Shown here: positions 1 through 8,300 of the stretch, piece after piece
Layout: every line of letters starts with the position of its first letter
Position numbering within the stretch: the stretch's first letter is position 1
The notes under the pieces: generated by a model
The model's input: only the letters and a program-made list of their open reading frames with translations
Told to the model about the DNA's origin: nothing
The model's database searches: none
Assembly: GCA_903853735.1 (NCBI GenBank)
Contig: CAINUH010000386.1
Location: forward strand, 1 to 15,475
DNA: 15,475 bases
DNA from: an uncultured Desulfomonile sp.
GTDB lineage: Bacteria > Desulfobacterota > Desulfomonilia > Desulfomonilales > Desulfomonilaceae
Direction: 5' to 3'
Translations under genes and position numbers: made by a program

Positions 1-48
1 AGCAATAAACGCACAAGCAGTTGACCTGAGGATTCCGGCATAATTCAT
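1..48 (-). CDS. 5' end of a secreted or membrane protein gene (partial)
   Basis: An open minus-strand frame begins with ATG at 48-46 and runs off the left edge after 16 codons, reading MNYAGILRSTACAFIA. One arginine followed by an alanine/isoleucine/phenylalanine-rich stretch looks like the start of a Sec signal peptide or a first membrane segment. The start is supported by GAGAGG (complement of 55-60) six bases upstream and by a strong promoter-like sequence at 128-156 pointing the same way. A second in-frame-shifted ATG at 41-39 has no ribosome site and gives a less signal-like peptide. The gene is divergent from the ABC exporter genes. The product cannot be named because almost all of it lies outside the window. 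Confidence 0.5.
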   Translation of the reverse strand, partial: MNYAGILRSTACAFIA

Positions 49-65
49 TGTACGCCTCTCATAAA

Positions 66-108
66 TTCCGGGAGTTCCTTTTTTCTGGGGCTTTAGGAAC
101 TTCGGGAA
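66..108 (-). other. imperfect inverted repeat in the leader of the left-edge gene
   Basis: The 13-base arms at 66-78 and 96-108 are complementary at 11 of 13 positions around a 17-base loop. They lie inside the roughly 70-base untranslated leader predicted between the promoter at 128-156 and the start codon at 48. They could fold as an mRNA hairpin or act as an operator half-site pair. Nothing in the sequence identifies the binding factor. Confidence 0.3.
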
Positions 109-127
109 GCCAAGCTTTCCTGGAACA

Positions 128-156
128 AATATATCATCGGCAAAACGTGCGGTCAA
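128..156 (-). promoter_or_regulatory. sigma-70 type promoter with extended -10, minus strand
   Basis: Read on the minus strand, TTGACC (complement of 151-156) is followed after exactly 17 bases by TATATT (complement of 128-133). A TG dinucleotide sits one base before the -10 hexamer, giving an extended -10. The -35 matches the TTGACA consensus at 5 of 6 positions and the -10 matches TATAAT at 5 of 6. Transcription would start near 121 and run toward the gene beginning at 48. This is the best promoter match I found in the window. Confidence 0.6.
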
Positions 157-337
157 TCTTCACTACATTTTTTTTGCATGATTTTGGGTGATTATGGAAT
201 GTACGTGATTCCAGTGGCATTCATTACTGATAACCATGCGTTGTCTATTAGCTATTACATCTGTAGTGTCTTCGTTGGAGATACCTTGACAATCTCGCTC
301 TGGTTAGTAAAAAGGAAGGCTTGAAGACTGTAGGTCT

Positions 338-343
338 AGGAGG
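338..343 (+). promoter_or_regulatory. ribosome binding site that sets the gldA-like start
   Basis: A perfect AGGAGG lies seven bases before ATG at 351. The same frame is also open from a TTG at 321, but the strong site and the family-typical start (MIEVDRLTKYYG) favour 351. Confidence 0.8.
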
Positions 344-350
344 ATTGCCA

Positions 351-1337
351 ATGATCGAAGTGGATAGGCTGACCAAGTACTACGGTCGGCTGGCCGCCAT
401 CAAAGACGTGAACTTCCGTGTGGGTCAGGGAGAGATTGTGGGTTTTCTCGGGCCTAACGGGGCCGGCAAAACGACAACGATGCGTATTCTTACGTGCTTT
501 TCTCCAGCCTCGTCGGGGGGGGCAAGAATCCTTGGGATGGACGTGAACACCGATTCCCTTAAAATCAGACAAAAGGTCGGATATTTGCCGGAGAATGTTC
601 CCCTTTATGACTGGATGCGGGTCAGGGCGTATCTGGAGTTCGTGGCGAGAGCCAAGAGAATTCCTTCCGGGCAGCGCGTCCAGGAATTGGAACGGGTAGC
701 AGCTTGCGTGGGGCTCGATGAGGTGATGGGAAAGATCATCCGAATTCTGTCCAAGGGTTATCGGCAAAGGGTGGGGTTGGCGCAGGCGCTCCTCGGAGAC
801 CCCCCAATATTGATACTGGACGAGCCTACCATAGGACTTGATCCAAAACAGATTCGGGAGATCAGGAATCTCATAAAGGGTTTTGCGCGGAATCGCACCG
901 TTATTCTTTCAACTCATATCCTCCCCGAGGCCAGTCAGGTTTGTGACAGGGTAATCATTATTAACAGGGGAACCATCGTTGCCGAAGATACTCCGACCAA
1001 CCTTACCAGGAGTTATGGGAAATCAACCCGTTGCCAGCTTGTAATGCGGGCCCCTGAAGGAGAGGTGACGGCCTTATTCAGTGGGTTGCGTGACGTCATT
1101 TCCGTGACACTTGCTGGAGACTCGGTCAACGGAGAAACGTCTGTTATTGTGGAAGCATCCCCGGAGACCGACATTCGACCCGCCCTGGCAAGAGCTGTTC
1201 TTGATAGGAATTGGGACCTGCTCGAATTGCGACCGCTTCATGTAAGTCTGGAAGATGTTTTTATTGATCTGGTTACGGAAGAGATCGAAGAATCGTCTTT
1301 GACGGAGGATGTCGAGAAAAGGGAGGTGGCTTCATGA
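351..1337 (+). CDS. ABC exporter ATP-binding protein, GldA-like
   Basis: This cytoplasmic ATPase of 328 residues powers the ABC-2 permease encoded next. Walker A is GPNGAGKT at residues 34-41. The Q-loop region reads VGYLPEN with glutamate in place of the usual glutamine, as is common in GldA homologues. The signature region is LSKGYRQR (133-140) instead of LSGGQ. Walker B is ILILDEPT (153-160) with catalytic Glu158, followed by GLDPKQIREIRNLIK, a GldA-type motif, and the H-loop His189. About 110 residues follow the nucleotide-binding domain and end in a charged tail. The ATG at 351 was chosen for its AGGAGG site. Its stop overlaps the start of the permease gene by four bases (ATGA), indicating translational coupling. 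GldA is best known from Bacteroidota gliding motility, but homologues are widespread outside it, so the name does not prove gliding. The substrate is unknown. Confidence 0.93.
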   Translation: MIEVDRLTKYYGRLAAIKDVNFRVGQGEIVGFLGPNGAGKTTTMRILTCFSPASSGGARILGMDVNTDSLKIRQKVGYLPENVPLYDWMRVRAYLEFVARAKRIPSGQRVQELERVAACVGLDEVMGKIIRILSKGYRQRVGLAQALLGDPPILILDEPTIGLDPKQIREIRNLIKGFARNRTVILSTHILPEASQVCDRVIIINRGTIVAEDTPTNLTRSYGKSTRCQLVMRAPEGEVTALFSGLRDVISVTLAGDSVNGETSVIVEASPETDIRPALARAVLDRNWDLLELRPLHVSLEDVFIDLVTEEIEESSLTEDVEKREVAS

Positions 1338-2104
1338 GAGGCTGGTACGCTGTCTTTCGCAAAGAAGCAGCCAATTTTTTTGTTGCGCCCATTGCTTATG
1401 CTGTGATCGCAATTTTTTTGCTGATTTCCGGCTTCTTCTTTTGGGCCAATGTTTCTCTTATGAGTTTGATAAGCCTTCAGGCTGCGAACAACCCTATGAT
1501 TTCAGCACGAATAAACATTACAGATATTGTGATTCGGCCTTTGATCCAAAACATGAGCATCGTACTGCTTTTCTTGATGCCACTCATTACAATGAGGCTT
1601 TTTTCAGAAGAGAAAAAATCCGGTTCGATAGAGCTGTTGCTCACTTACCCTATTACGGACGCGGGAGTGCTTATAGGTAAGTTTTTGGCCGCACAGTTGG
1701 TCCTTCTTGCGATGCTGGCAGGTACTCTTACATTCCCTTTGTTCCTCGTGTTTCTGGATGACCCGGACCTGGGAACTCTGGCAAGCGGGTACCTGGGACT
1801 CTTACTCATGGGTGGAGCCTTCATGGCAATGGGAATCTTTCTGTCGTCGCTTACGGAGAACCAGGTTGTCGCTGCAGCGGTATCTTTCGGAGCTGCCCTC
1901 ATGTTCTGGGTCATGAGTTGGTCTTCATCTTTCTCGGGAGAGTGGCTGGGCGCCATTTTACGTCAGTTGTCTATCCTGGAACATCTCGATTCCTTTCATA
2001 AGGGCGTGCTGTCACTGGTAGACATATCCTTCTTCGCCCTGTTCACAGCCTTTTTCCTATTCCTGACTTTGCGATCTGTGGAAACTTACAGGTGGAGGGG
2101 ATAA
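1334..2104 (+). CDS. ABC-2 type exporter permease, GldF-like
   Basis: This inner-membrane permease of 256 residues is the partner of the preceding ATPase. About six hydrophobic segments are visible, near residues 17-38, 72-90, 112-140, 150-172, 176-195 and 228-247. The cytoplasmic motif LFSEEKKSGSIELLLTYP (90-107) after the second segment is typical of the GldF/NosY branch of ABC-2 permeases and likely contacts the ATPase. GGGAGG at 1321-1326 lies seven bases before the ATG and is embedded in the end of the ATPase gene. The next gene starts three bases after the stop. Length and topology are normal for the family. The transported molecule cannot be deduced. Confidence 0.92.
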   Translation: MRGWYAVFRKEAANFFVAPIAYAVIAIFLLISGFFFWANVSLMSLISLQAANNPMISARINITDIVIRPLIQNMSIVLLFLMPLITMRLFSEEKKSGSIELLLTYPITDAGVLIGKFLAAQLVLLAMLAGTLTFPLFLVFLDDPDLGTLASGYLGLLLMGGAFMAMGIFLSSLTENQVVAAAVSFGAALMFWVMSWSSSFSGEWLGAILRQLSILEHLDSFHKGVLSLVDISFFALFTAFFLFLTLRSVETYRWRG

Positions 2105-2107
2105 AAA

Positions 2108-3613
2108 ATGAAATTCGAGGATTCTCACCGAAAATACTTAATGGGTGGCGGAACTGTCTCGGGTGTCTTGATCTTTCTGGCAATTATTATCGCTATCCAA
2201 TACATAATGGTACAGAACCCGAGGAGATGGGATCTGACGCGGGGGAAACGTTTCACTCTGGCGACTCAAAGCAAGAATGTGCTTGATACATTCAGGGAGA
2301 AAAAAATACCGGTGGAGGTTCTCGCCTTTTACGAGAGCAAGGACCAGGGGGCTCGAGAAGAGGTTAGGGATCTGCTTGAACAATATAGAGACGTGTACCC
2401 GGACCTGACCTACTCTTTCGTGGATCCGGACACAGAGAGGGCGGTGGCACTGAAGAATAAAATCGATTCCTATCCGACCATTGTAGTTAAAGCCGGTCAG
2501 AAAGATGAACGAATTTCCACTGCGGACGAGGAAACGGTTACCAATGCTCTGATGAAGCTACTCAGAACCGACGTCAAGAAAGTATATCTCCTTAAAGGCC
2601 ATGGGGAGCTTCCCGCAGAATCAACCGGGGACAGTGGCTTCAGCACTGCCAGAGAGCAGATAGAGAAGCAGAACTACAAGGTTGAAGAGATAGTTCTCAT
2701 GCAGGCAGTAGCAGTGCCTGAGGATGCTTCCATCCTGGTAATTGCCGGCCCCAAAACAGATCCCATGGATACTGAGTTGGAAGCGATGCGCAGTTTCATA
2801 GGACGCGGGGGCAGCCTCCTGGTCATGCTCAATCCGTTTAAGAGCCCAAAGCTTGCGGAATTCCTCAAGGAATATGGCTTTCTAACTACAGATGACATTG
2901 TGGTTGACCGCATGAGCAGAGTGCTTGGCGGCGACTACCTGATGCCGGTGATTACCACGTACGTGAAATTTCCGATCACAAAGAATTTCACTCTGGCATC
3001 TTTTTTTCCGGAGGTCAGGTCGGTCAGGACAGCGGAGAAGCCTGTGTCGAAAGTGGAAGCCCAAGGATTAGCCATGACAAGCGCCGTGTCTTGGACCATT
3101 AACGAGGAGCAACTCACGAGCGGCAACGCAAACTTCGACGAAAAGACGGGAATAAAGGGGCCTGTTTCCGTGATGGCGGTGTCCCAGTATACAACTTCCG
3201 GGACGCCTGGCAGAACTCTGGATAATAAGGGCTTAACTTCAGAGGGGCCTGAGAAAGAACAGACATCTAAGACTCAGGATCAATCAAAGGAAGATCAGGC
3301 TTCCACTGGTGAACAAGGTGCTCCAAAGCCTAAGAAGGCTCGCATCGTAGTGTTCGGCAGCTCTCTTTTGGCAGCCAACAAGTTTTACAAGCTTCAGGGC
3401 AACGGGGATTTGTTCATGAACACCGTTTCATGGCTTGCTGAAGACGAGAACTTGATTTCCATACGTCCCAAGTCCCTTCGTTCCAATCCGCTGGTTCTTA
3501 CTGCCAGGGAATCAATGACAACCTTTCTCATCCCCGTGGTTTTGATTCCTTTGGCATGGATCGCGGCAGGCATCGCCGTTTTCGTTTATCGAAGAAGGGC
3601 TGTGAAGGTGTGA
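2108..3613 (+). CDS. GldG-like ABC exporter auxiliary protein
   Basis: This protein of 501 residues has a cytoplasmic N-terminus, a membrane anchor at about 16-35, a large periplasmic domain and a C-terminal membrane helix at about 473-494 followed by a basic tail (YRRRAVKV). The segment RRWDLTRGKRFTLATQS (39-55) just after the first anchor is a hallmark of the GldG/ABC_transp_aux family. The middle contains VYLLKGHGELPA and ILVIAGPKTDPMDTELEAM, also usual for that family. Residues about 364-411 form a polar stretch rich in Lys, Glu, Gln, Ser and Thr that interrupts the domain before ARIVVFGSS. A GGAGG site nine bases before the ATG and a three-base gap from the permease place it in one operon with it. 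GldG proteins assist ABC-2 exporters, but their biochemical action is not established. Confidence 0.9.
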   Translation: MKFEDSHRKYLMGGGTVSGVLIFLAIIIAIQYIMVQNPRRWDLTRGKRFTLATQSKNVLDTFREKKIPVEVLAFYESKDQGAREEVRDLLEQYRDVYPDLTYSFVDPDTERAVALKNKIDSYPTIVVKAGQKDERISTADEETVTNALMKLLRTDVKKVYLLKGHGELPAESTGDSGFSTAREQIEKQNYKVEEIVLMQAVAVPEDASILVIAGPKTDPMDTELEAMRSFIGRGGSLLVMLNPFKSPKLAEFLKEYGFLTTDDIVVDRMSRVLGGDYLMPVITTYVKFPITKNFTLASFFPEVRSVRTAEKPVSKVEAQGLAMTSAVSWTINEEQLTSGNANFDEKTGIKGPVSVMAVSQYTTSGTPGRTLDNKGLTSEGPEKEQTSKTQDQSKEDQASTGEQGAPKPKKARIVVFGSSLLAANKFYKLQGNGDLFMNTVSWLAEDENLISIRPKSLRSNPLVLTARESMTTFLIPVVLIPLAWIAAGIAVFVYRRRAVKV

Positions 3614-3786
3614 TTCAACTGTTCATATTGATCAGCCATCAGAATGGTAGTGTTGTGAGACTAGAAATCCAGCAGTGGGGTTGGCGTCCATATCCGCCAT
3701 AATTAGGCACAAGCGCAACGCACTATTGAAAAACCATCGCTTTTTGCCCCACCCGAATTACAGTCATCCCTGGGGAGGTTCGAGGC
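3614..3786. other. 173-base gap inside the plus-strand gene block
   Basis: This gap breaks the tight spacing of the first three genes. I see no intrinsic terminator with a T-run and no convincing promoter. There is a small 5-bp inverted repeat (TGGCG at 3682-3686, CGCCA at 3695-3699). A clear ribosome site, GGGGAGG at 3772-3778, serves the next gene. Whether transcription continues through is undecided. Confidence 0.4.
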
Positions 3787-5286
3787 ATGAAATTAAACAA
3801 ACTTGTCATCTATTTACTGATTCTCGTTGCTTTGGGGGCGTGGCTCTACTTCGTGGAGATCAAACACAAAGAAAAAAAGCAGGCCGCTGAGGAACAAGCA
3901 TCCAGGATAGTCAGTATTGACAAGGATCAGGTGGTTCAAATCGATTTGAAATCAAAGGACGCGGCCGGCATAGAAATCAAGAAACCGGCAGACGTATGGG
4001 TTTTGACATCTCCCTTAGATACCAGGGCTGACCAGTCTGCGATCGCTTCTCTCCTGCAGTCGGCTACATCCGCGGCGCAGGAAAAAGTTCTCATGGAAAA
4101 AGACGTGAACTGGGGAGAATATGGTTTGGACCAGCCGAGTCTTTCGGTCGGACTTGCAACCAAGGACGCTCGTACCGAGATATTCTTCGGAGAGTCTAAC
4201 CCCTCCAAAACATCCTACTATGTCCGCATAAGTGGAGATCCACGTCTTTTTCTGGTTGCCGATACCCTGAAGAATAGCCTTAACAAGACAGTTTTGGATC
4301 TTCGCGACAAGACCGTAGTGGCCATAGCGCCGTCAGACGTGGACCGCATAGTGATCTCGCGGAAAGGCGAGGAAACAGAACTGAGACGGGAAACCTCAGA
4401 AAAGTGGGTAATGGTACGGCCGGAGGAGATGAGAGTCAAAAGCACACTGGTGAACAGGGATCTGAATAATCTGACGAATCTAACTGCCAAGGACATCATC
4501 GATAAGCCTTTAAAAGAAGGTGATCTTTATGGCCTTGAGAATCCTGACAAACAAATCAAGCTGGCTGGGCCAAAAATCGAGGAGACGCTGGATATGGGAG
4601 CGATTGCCGCAGGAAAGGAAGACACTCCAGCCGCTGAACCGGACGTTTACGCACGAATAAAGGGGCATGACACGGTATATGTCATTGACGCCCGAACATT
4701 GAAGGGTCTGGTCGAACTCGACCGGAATCTCTTGAGAGACAGGTCGGTTCTGTCGTTCAACCCGGCTGACATCGAGAAGCTTGAAATCGATCTGGATGGC
4801 AAGAAGTGGCTCGCTGTCCGTGGCGCAGACAAGAAATGGGCCCTGGAGCAACCCCAGAAGATCGAAAACGTGGATGGTTGGTCGGTCACCTCCATTTTAT
4901 GGGACCTGAAGGACCTGGAATGGAAAAACGTGATTAAAGAGGCTCCTGGTGATCTGTCGGCGCTTCACCTTGCCAAGCCCCAATTGGTTGCTTCCATCTT
5001 CAAGATGGGACAAAAGGAGCCCATGGTTCTTAAGGCCGGGTGGGACCTCAAGCCCGCCAAGAAAGACGGCCAGGGAGAACCCGGAGATAAGAAAGATGCT
5101 GAAGCCGAAGCAACACCCGAATCCAAAGAAAAGTCCTCGGAAAGCCCTTCAATCAAACCCGACGTTCCCAAGCTAGTAAACGCAATGGCAGAACCTGCTG
5201 AAGAAAAGGGAGTGATCTTTGAAGTCGGCGGCAACTTCATAGGACGCTTGAGAAACGATCTCGAACGAATCGTGGGGAAGAAATAG
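3787..5286 (+). CDS. DUF4340 domain protein, three-repeat, membrane-anchored
   Basis: This protein of 499 residues has a single N-terminal membrane anchor (about 4-24) and a large extracytoplasmic part. It matches the DUF4340 family, often encoded beside GldA/F/G-type exporters, as here. The sequence shows three copies of one unit. Each has a beta-rich opening (QVVQIDL 48, VDRIVIS 185, DIEKLEID 328), a W-(V/A)-(L/M)-x-x-P motif (W71, W207, W351) and a (Y/L)(G/H)L-x-x-P motif (112-117, 248-253, 393-398). The first two units also share a following FG/YVR..G..(L/V)(F/Y)-V segment ending in an LRD motif. Residues about 422-459 form a Lys/Glu/Ser/Pro-rich linker. GGGGAGG eight bases before the ATG supports the start. 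The molecular function is unknown; a periplasmic accessory role for the exporter is inferred from context. Confidence 0.85.
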   Translation: MKLNKLVIYLLILVALGAWLYFVEIKHKEKKQAAEEQASRIVSIDKDQVVQIDLKSKDAAGIEIKKPADVWVLTSPLDTRADQSAIASLLQSATSAAQEKVLMEKDVNWGEYGLDQPSLSVGLATKDARTEIFFGESNPSKTSYYVRISGDPRLFLVADTLKNSLNKTVLDLRDKTVVAIAPSDVDRIVISRKGEETELRRETSEKWVMVRPEEMRVKSTLVNRDLNNLTNLTAKDIIDKPLKEGDLYGLENPDKQIKLAGPKIEETLDMGAIAAGKEDTPAAEPDVYARIKGHDTVYVIDARTLKGLVELDRNLLRDRSVLSFNPADIEKLEIDLDGKKWLAVRGADKKWALEQPQKIENVDGWSVTSILWDLKDLEWKNVIKEAPGDLSALHLAKPQLVASIFKMGQKEPMVLKAGWDLKPAKKDGQGEPGDKKDAEAEATPESKEKSSESPSIKPDVPKLVNAMAEPAEEKGVIFEVGGNFIGRLRNDLERIVGKK

Positions 5287-5325
5287 TTAGTTATCATGAA
5301 CTTGACGAAATGAGTTGCTGCAAAC

Positions 5326-8300
5326 ATGAGCCTTTCCAAAAAATATCATCTTGGCGCTACCGGCAGGATAGTCGAGGCCTTCCTGATCTCAAAAATGCCA
5401 ATCATCTTTATCATCGTGTCCCTTCTGGCTGGTGCTTCTGCACTCATTCTGACTCCTCGGGAAGAGGAGCCGCAAATCGTTGTCCCTGTGGTTGATATTA
5501 TCATTAATTTTCCTGGAGCGTCTCCTGCGGAGGTGGAAAACCTCCTCACCATCAACCTCGAACGAAAGCTCTGGGAAATAGACGGCATGGATTACATATA
5601 TTCGTCTTCGCATCCAGGCATGGCCGTTGTAACGGCCCGATTTAATGTCGGTGAAAATTTCGAAACCAGCATACTCAAGACCCACAGCAAGATCATGTCA
5701 TACATGGATAAAGTGCCTCCGGGGGTTTCCGGATGGGTTGTCCGGCCCGTGGATGTCAATGATGTCCCTATCGTAACCTTCTCACTGTTTAGTTCAGCAT
5801 ATTCTGACTATGAACTCCGTCGGGTTGCCGACGAGATCGTCCACCGACTCCAAGGTATTCAGGATACGGGGAAAACTTTCGTTACAGGAGGGCGTAAACG
5901 TGAGATCCGGGTGCTGCTTCAGCCGCAAAGCCTGGCAGCAAGAAAAGTATCCCCGCTAGACATAGAGCGAGCGCTCAAGGGAGCAAACGTCAACCTCAGG
6001 GCCGGGACAATCTCTAGAATGAATAGCGAGATTCTCGTTGACGCAGGGCCGTTTATAAGTTCCGTTGAAGAGGTAAAGGCCCTTGTTGTTGGAGTAGATG
6101 ATGGCAAGCCCGTCTATATTCGAGACATCGCGGAAGTACAAGACGGCCCTGAAGAGGCAGATACTTATACTCACCTAATGTTCGGCCCCGGCGCCTCCCG
6201 TGATCCTGACACTCGCAATCTGAGAGCCGCTATCCCTGGAACACGCTACAATCAAGTGACCATCTCTGTTGCGAAGAGAAGGGGCACGAATGCTGTACAT
6301 GTGTCGGAGGGGCTCATTGCGAAGATAGAGGAACTCAAGAAATCGGTTATCCCCTCCAATGTAAATGTGCTTATCACCCGGAATTATGGAAGAACCGCTG
6401 ATGAGAAAGTCAGCGAGTTGGTCAAACATCTCGGTATAGCGGTCATTAGTATTATTGCTCTGTTGACGATTGTCCTCGGCTGGAGAGAGGCCATGATTGT
6501 TGCACTTGCCGTGCCCATGACGTTGGCAGTGACCTTGCTGGCCAATCTCCTGATCGGATATACCATTAATCGCGTTACTCTTTTTGCCCTTATACTTTCG
6601 TTGGGACTCCTTGTGGATGACCCTATTGTGGATGTGGAAAACATTCATCGCCATTTCAGATTGAAGACGCATCCCCCTTTGGACGCGACTCTCCTGGCAG
6701 TAGACGAGATTCGTCCGCCTACAATACTTGCCACATTGGCTGTTATTGCCTCTTTTTTTCCACTTTTTTTTATCACTGGTATGATGGGGCCGTATATGAG
6801 GCCAATGGCGTTTAACGTCCCTATAGCAATGATTATGTCACTCGTTATCGCATTCACTGTAACACCTTGGACAGCCTATCATGCCCTGAAAAAAGAGTAT
6901 GACAAGAATTCAAAGCCCTACGATTTCAGAACAGGTGTAGTTTATCGCACTTATCAAAGAATCATTATCCCTTTCCTGGAAAGCCGCCGCAAAGCCTATA
7001 TGTTTCTCGGCGGGGTGATACTAGCTTTAGTCGTATCTATGCTCCTCATAGTGGTAAAGCTGGTTCCACTCAAGATGCTGCCCTTTGACAACAAGAACGA
7101 GTTTCTCGTGTTAGTTGACATGCCCAGAGGAACCACGCTCGAAAAGACAGCAACAGTAGTCTCTGACCTGGAGCATTTCTTTTCCAAAATGGATGAAATC
7201 CGCGATGTGGAATCGTATGTCGGAACCGCTTCCCCTGTTGATTTCAATGGGCTTGTTCGGCAATACTATTTTCGGAAAGGCAGTTACTTGGCAGACATTC
7301 GAGTGACCCTCGTAGACAAATCAAAACGTGGGCAGCAAAGCCACGCCCTGATATTAAAAATAAGACCTGATATACAAAAGATTGCTGAGAAGAATGGAGC
7401 AAATATCAAGATCGTCGAGGTGCCTCCTGGGCCACCTGTCCTATCCACAATAGTTGCAGAAGTTTATGGATCTGAAGGAAGCTCTTATCAGGATATCATG
7501 GATCAAGCCAAGAGCGTCAGGAAGATGATGGAGTCCACTGTAGATGTCGTTGATCTAGATGATACGATAGAAGCTCATCAGACACGATTCCATTTCATTG
7601 TTGATCGAACCAAAGCCGGCCTACACGGAATAACGGAAGATGATATTGTTCGCTCGGCCAAAATCTTTCTCGGTGGAGACTCGCCGACCATCATGCATAG
7701 CGGCACTGAAAGAGAGCCTCTGGAGATAAATCTGCGCCTGCCCTTGCCGCTGCGTTCACGACCGGAGGACATGGGGCCTCTCCGTATAAGAGCGCGAGAT
7801 GGCTCGATGGTGCCCTTCAATGAATTGGGTACTCTCACGACAACGACTTTGGAACAAACTATCTACCGAAAAAATTTGGAGCGTGTCGTTTATGTTACTG
7901 CAGAAACGGCTGGGCGTAGTCCAGGAGAGGCAATTCTGGATCTCGCCGCGGCAACAAGAAATAACCCACTGCCGCCTGAGTTTTCTGTCAAATGGTCCGG
8001 AGAAGGGGAATGGAAAATAACCCTTGAGGTCTTCAGAGATCTCGGACTAGCTTTTGCCGGCGCCCTCATTTTAATCTATGTCTTGCTGGTGCAGCAGACT
8101 GAATCGTTTTCTATTCCTTTGGTGATCATGGTTGCCATACCACTAACCATGATCGGCATACTGCCGGGTTTTGCGCTACTGAATGCTTTTTTTGCCCACA
8201 CGATAGGGAAATATCCGGATTCTATTTTCTTTACCGCAACGGGAATGATAGGGATGATAGCCCTTGCTGGAATTGTGGTGAGGAATTCCATAATCTTGAT

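Larger units (their letters stand above)
49..350. other. divergent intergenic region
   Basis: This 302-base stretch separates the left-edge minus-strand gene from the plus-strand ABC exporter genes. It holds the minus-strand promoter and leader repeat listed separately, plus a run of eight T at 168-175. For the plus strand the promoter evidence is weak. TTGTCT at 241-246 is 17 bases from TAGTGT at 264-269, but the latter is a poor -10. A perfect TTGACA at 286-291 has no -10 at a workable distance, the nearest TAGTAA being only 13 bases away. I see no RNA gene or further reading frame here. Confidence 0.5.

Noticed and set aside
286..310. TTGACA followed by TAGTAA before the ATPase gene
   Set aside because: The -35 hexamer is perfect, but the spacing of 13 bases is too short for a sigma-70 promoter.
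321..350. Upstream TTG start for the ATPase gene
   Set aside because: The extra ten codons include the AGGAGG ribosome site itself, and the family N-terminus begins at the ATG at 351.
351..3613. Calling the GldA/F/G-like genes a gliding motility system
   Set aside because: Homologues occur widely in non-gliding bacteria and none of the other gliding genes (gldK, L, M, N or sprA-type) are present here.
5296..5325. Five-codon mini frame and overlapping ATGA before the RND gene as a translational coupling leader
   Set aside because: No ribosome site supports it and such short frames arise easily by chance.
6175..6672. 165-codon open frame on the minus strand inside the RND permease gene
   Set aside because: It lies wholly opposite a well-recognised coding sequence, has no family-like motifs and is best read as a shadow frame.
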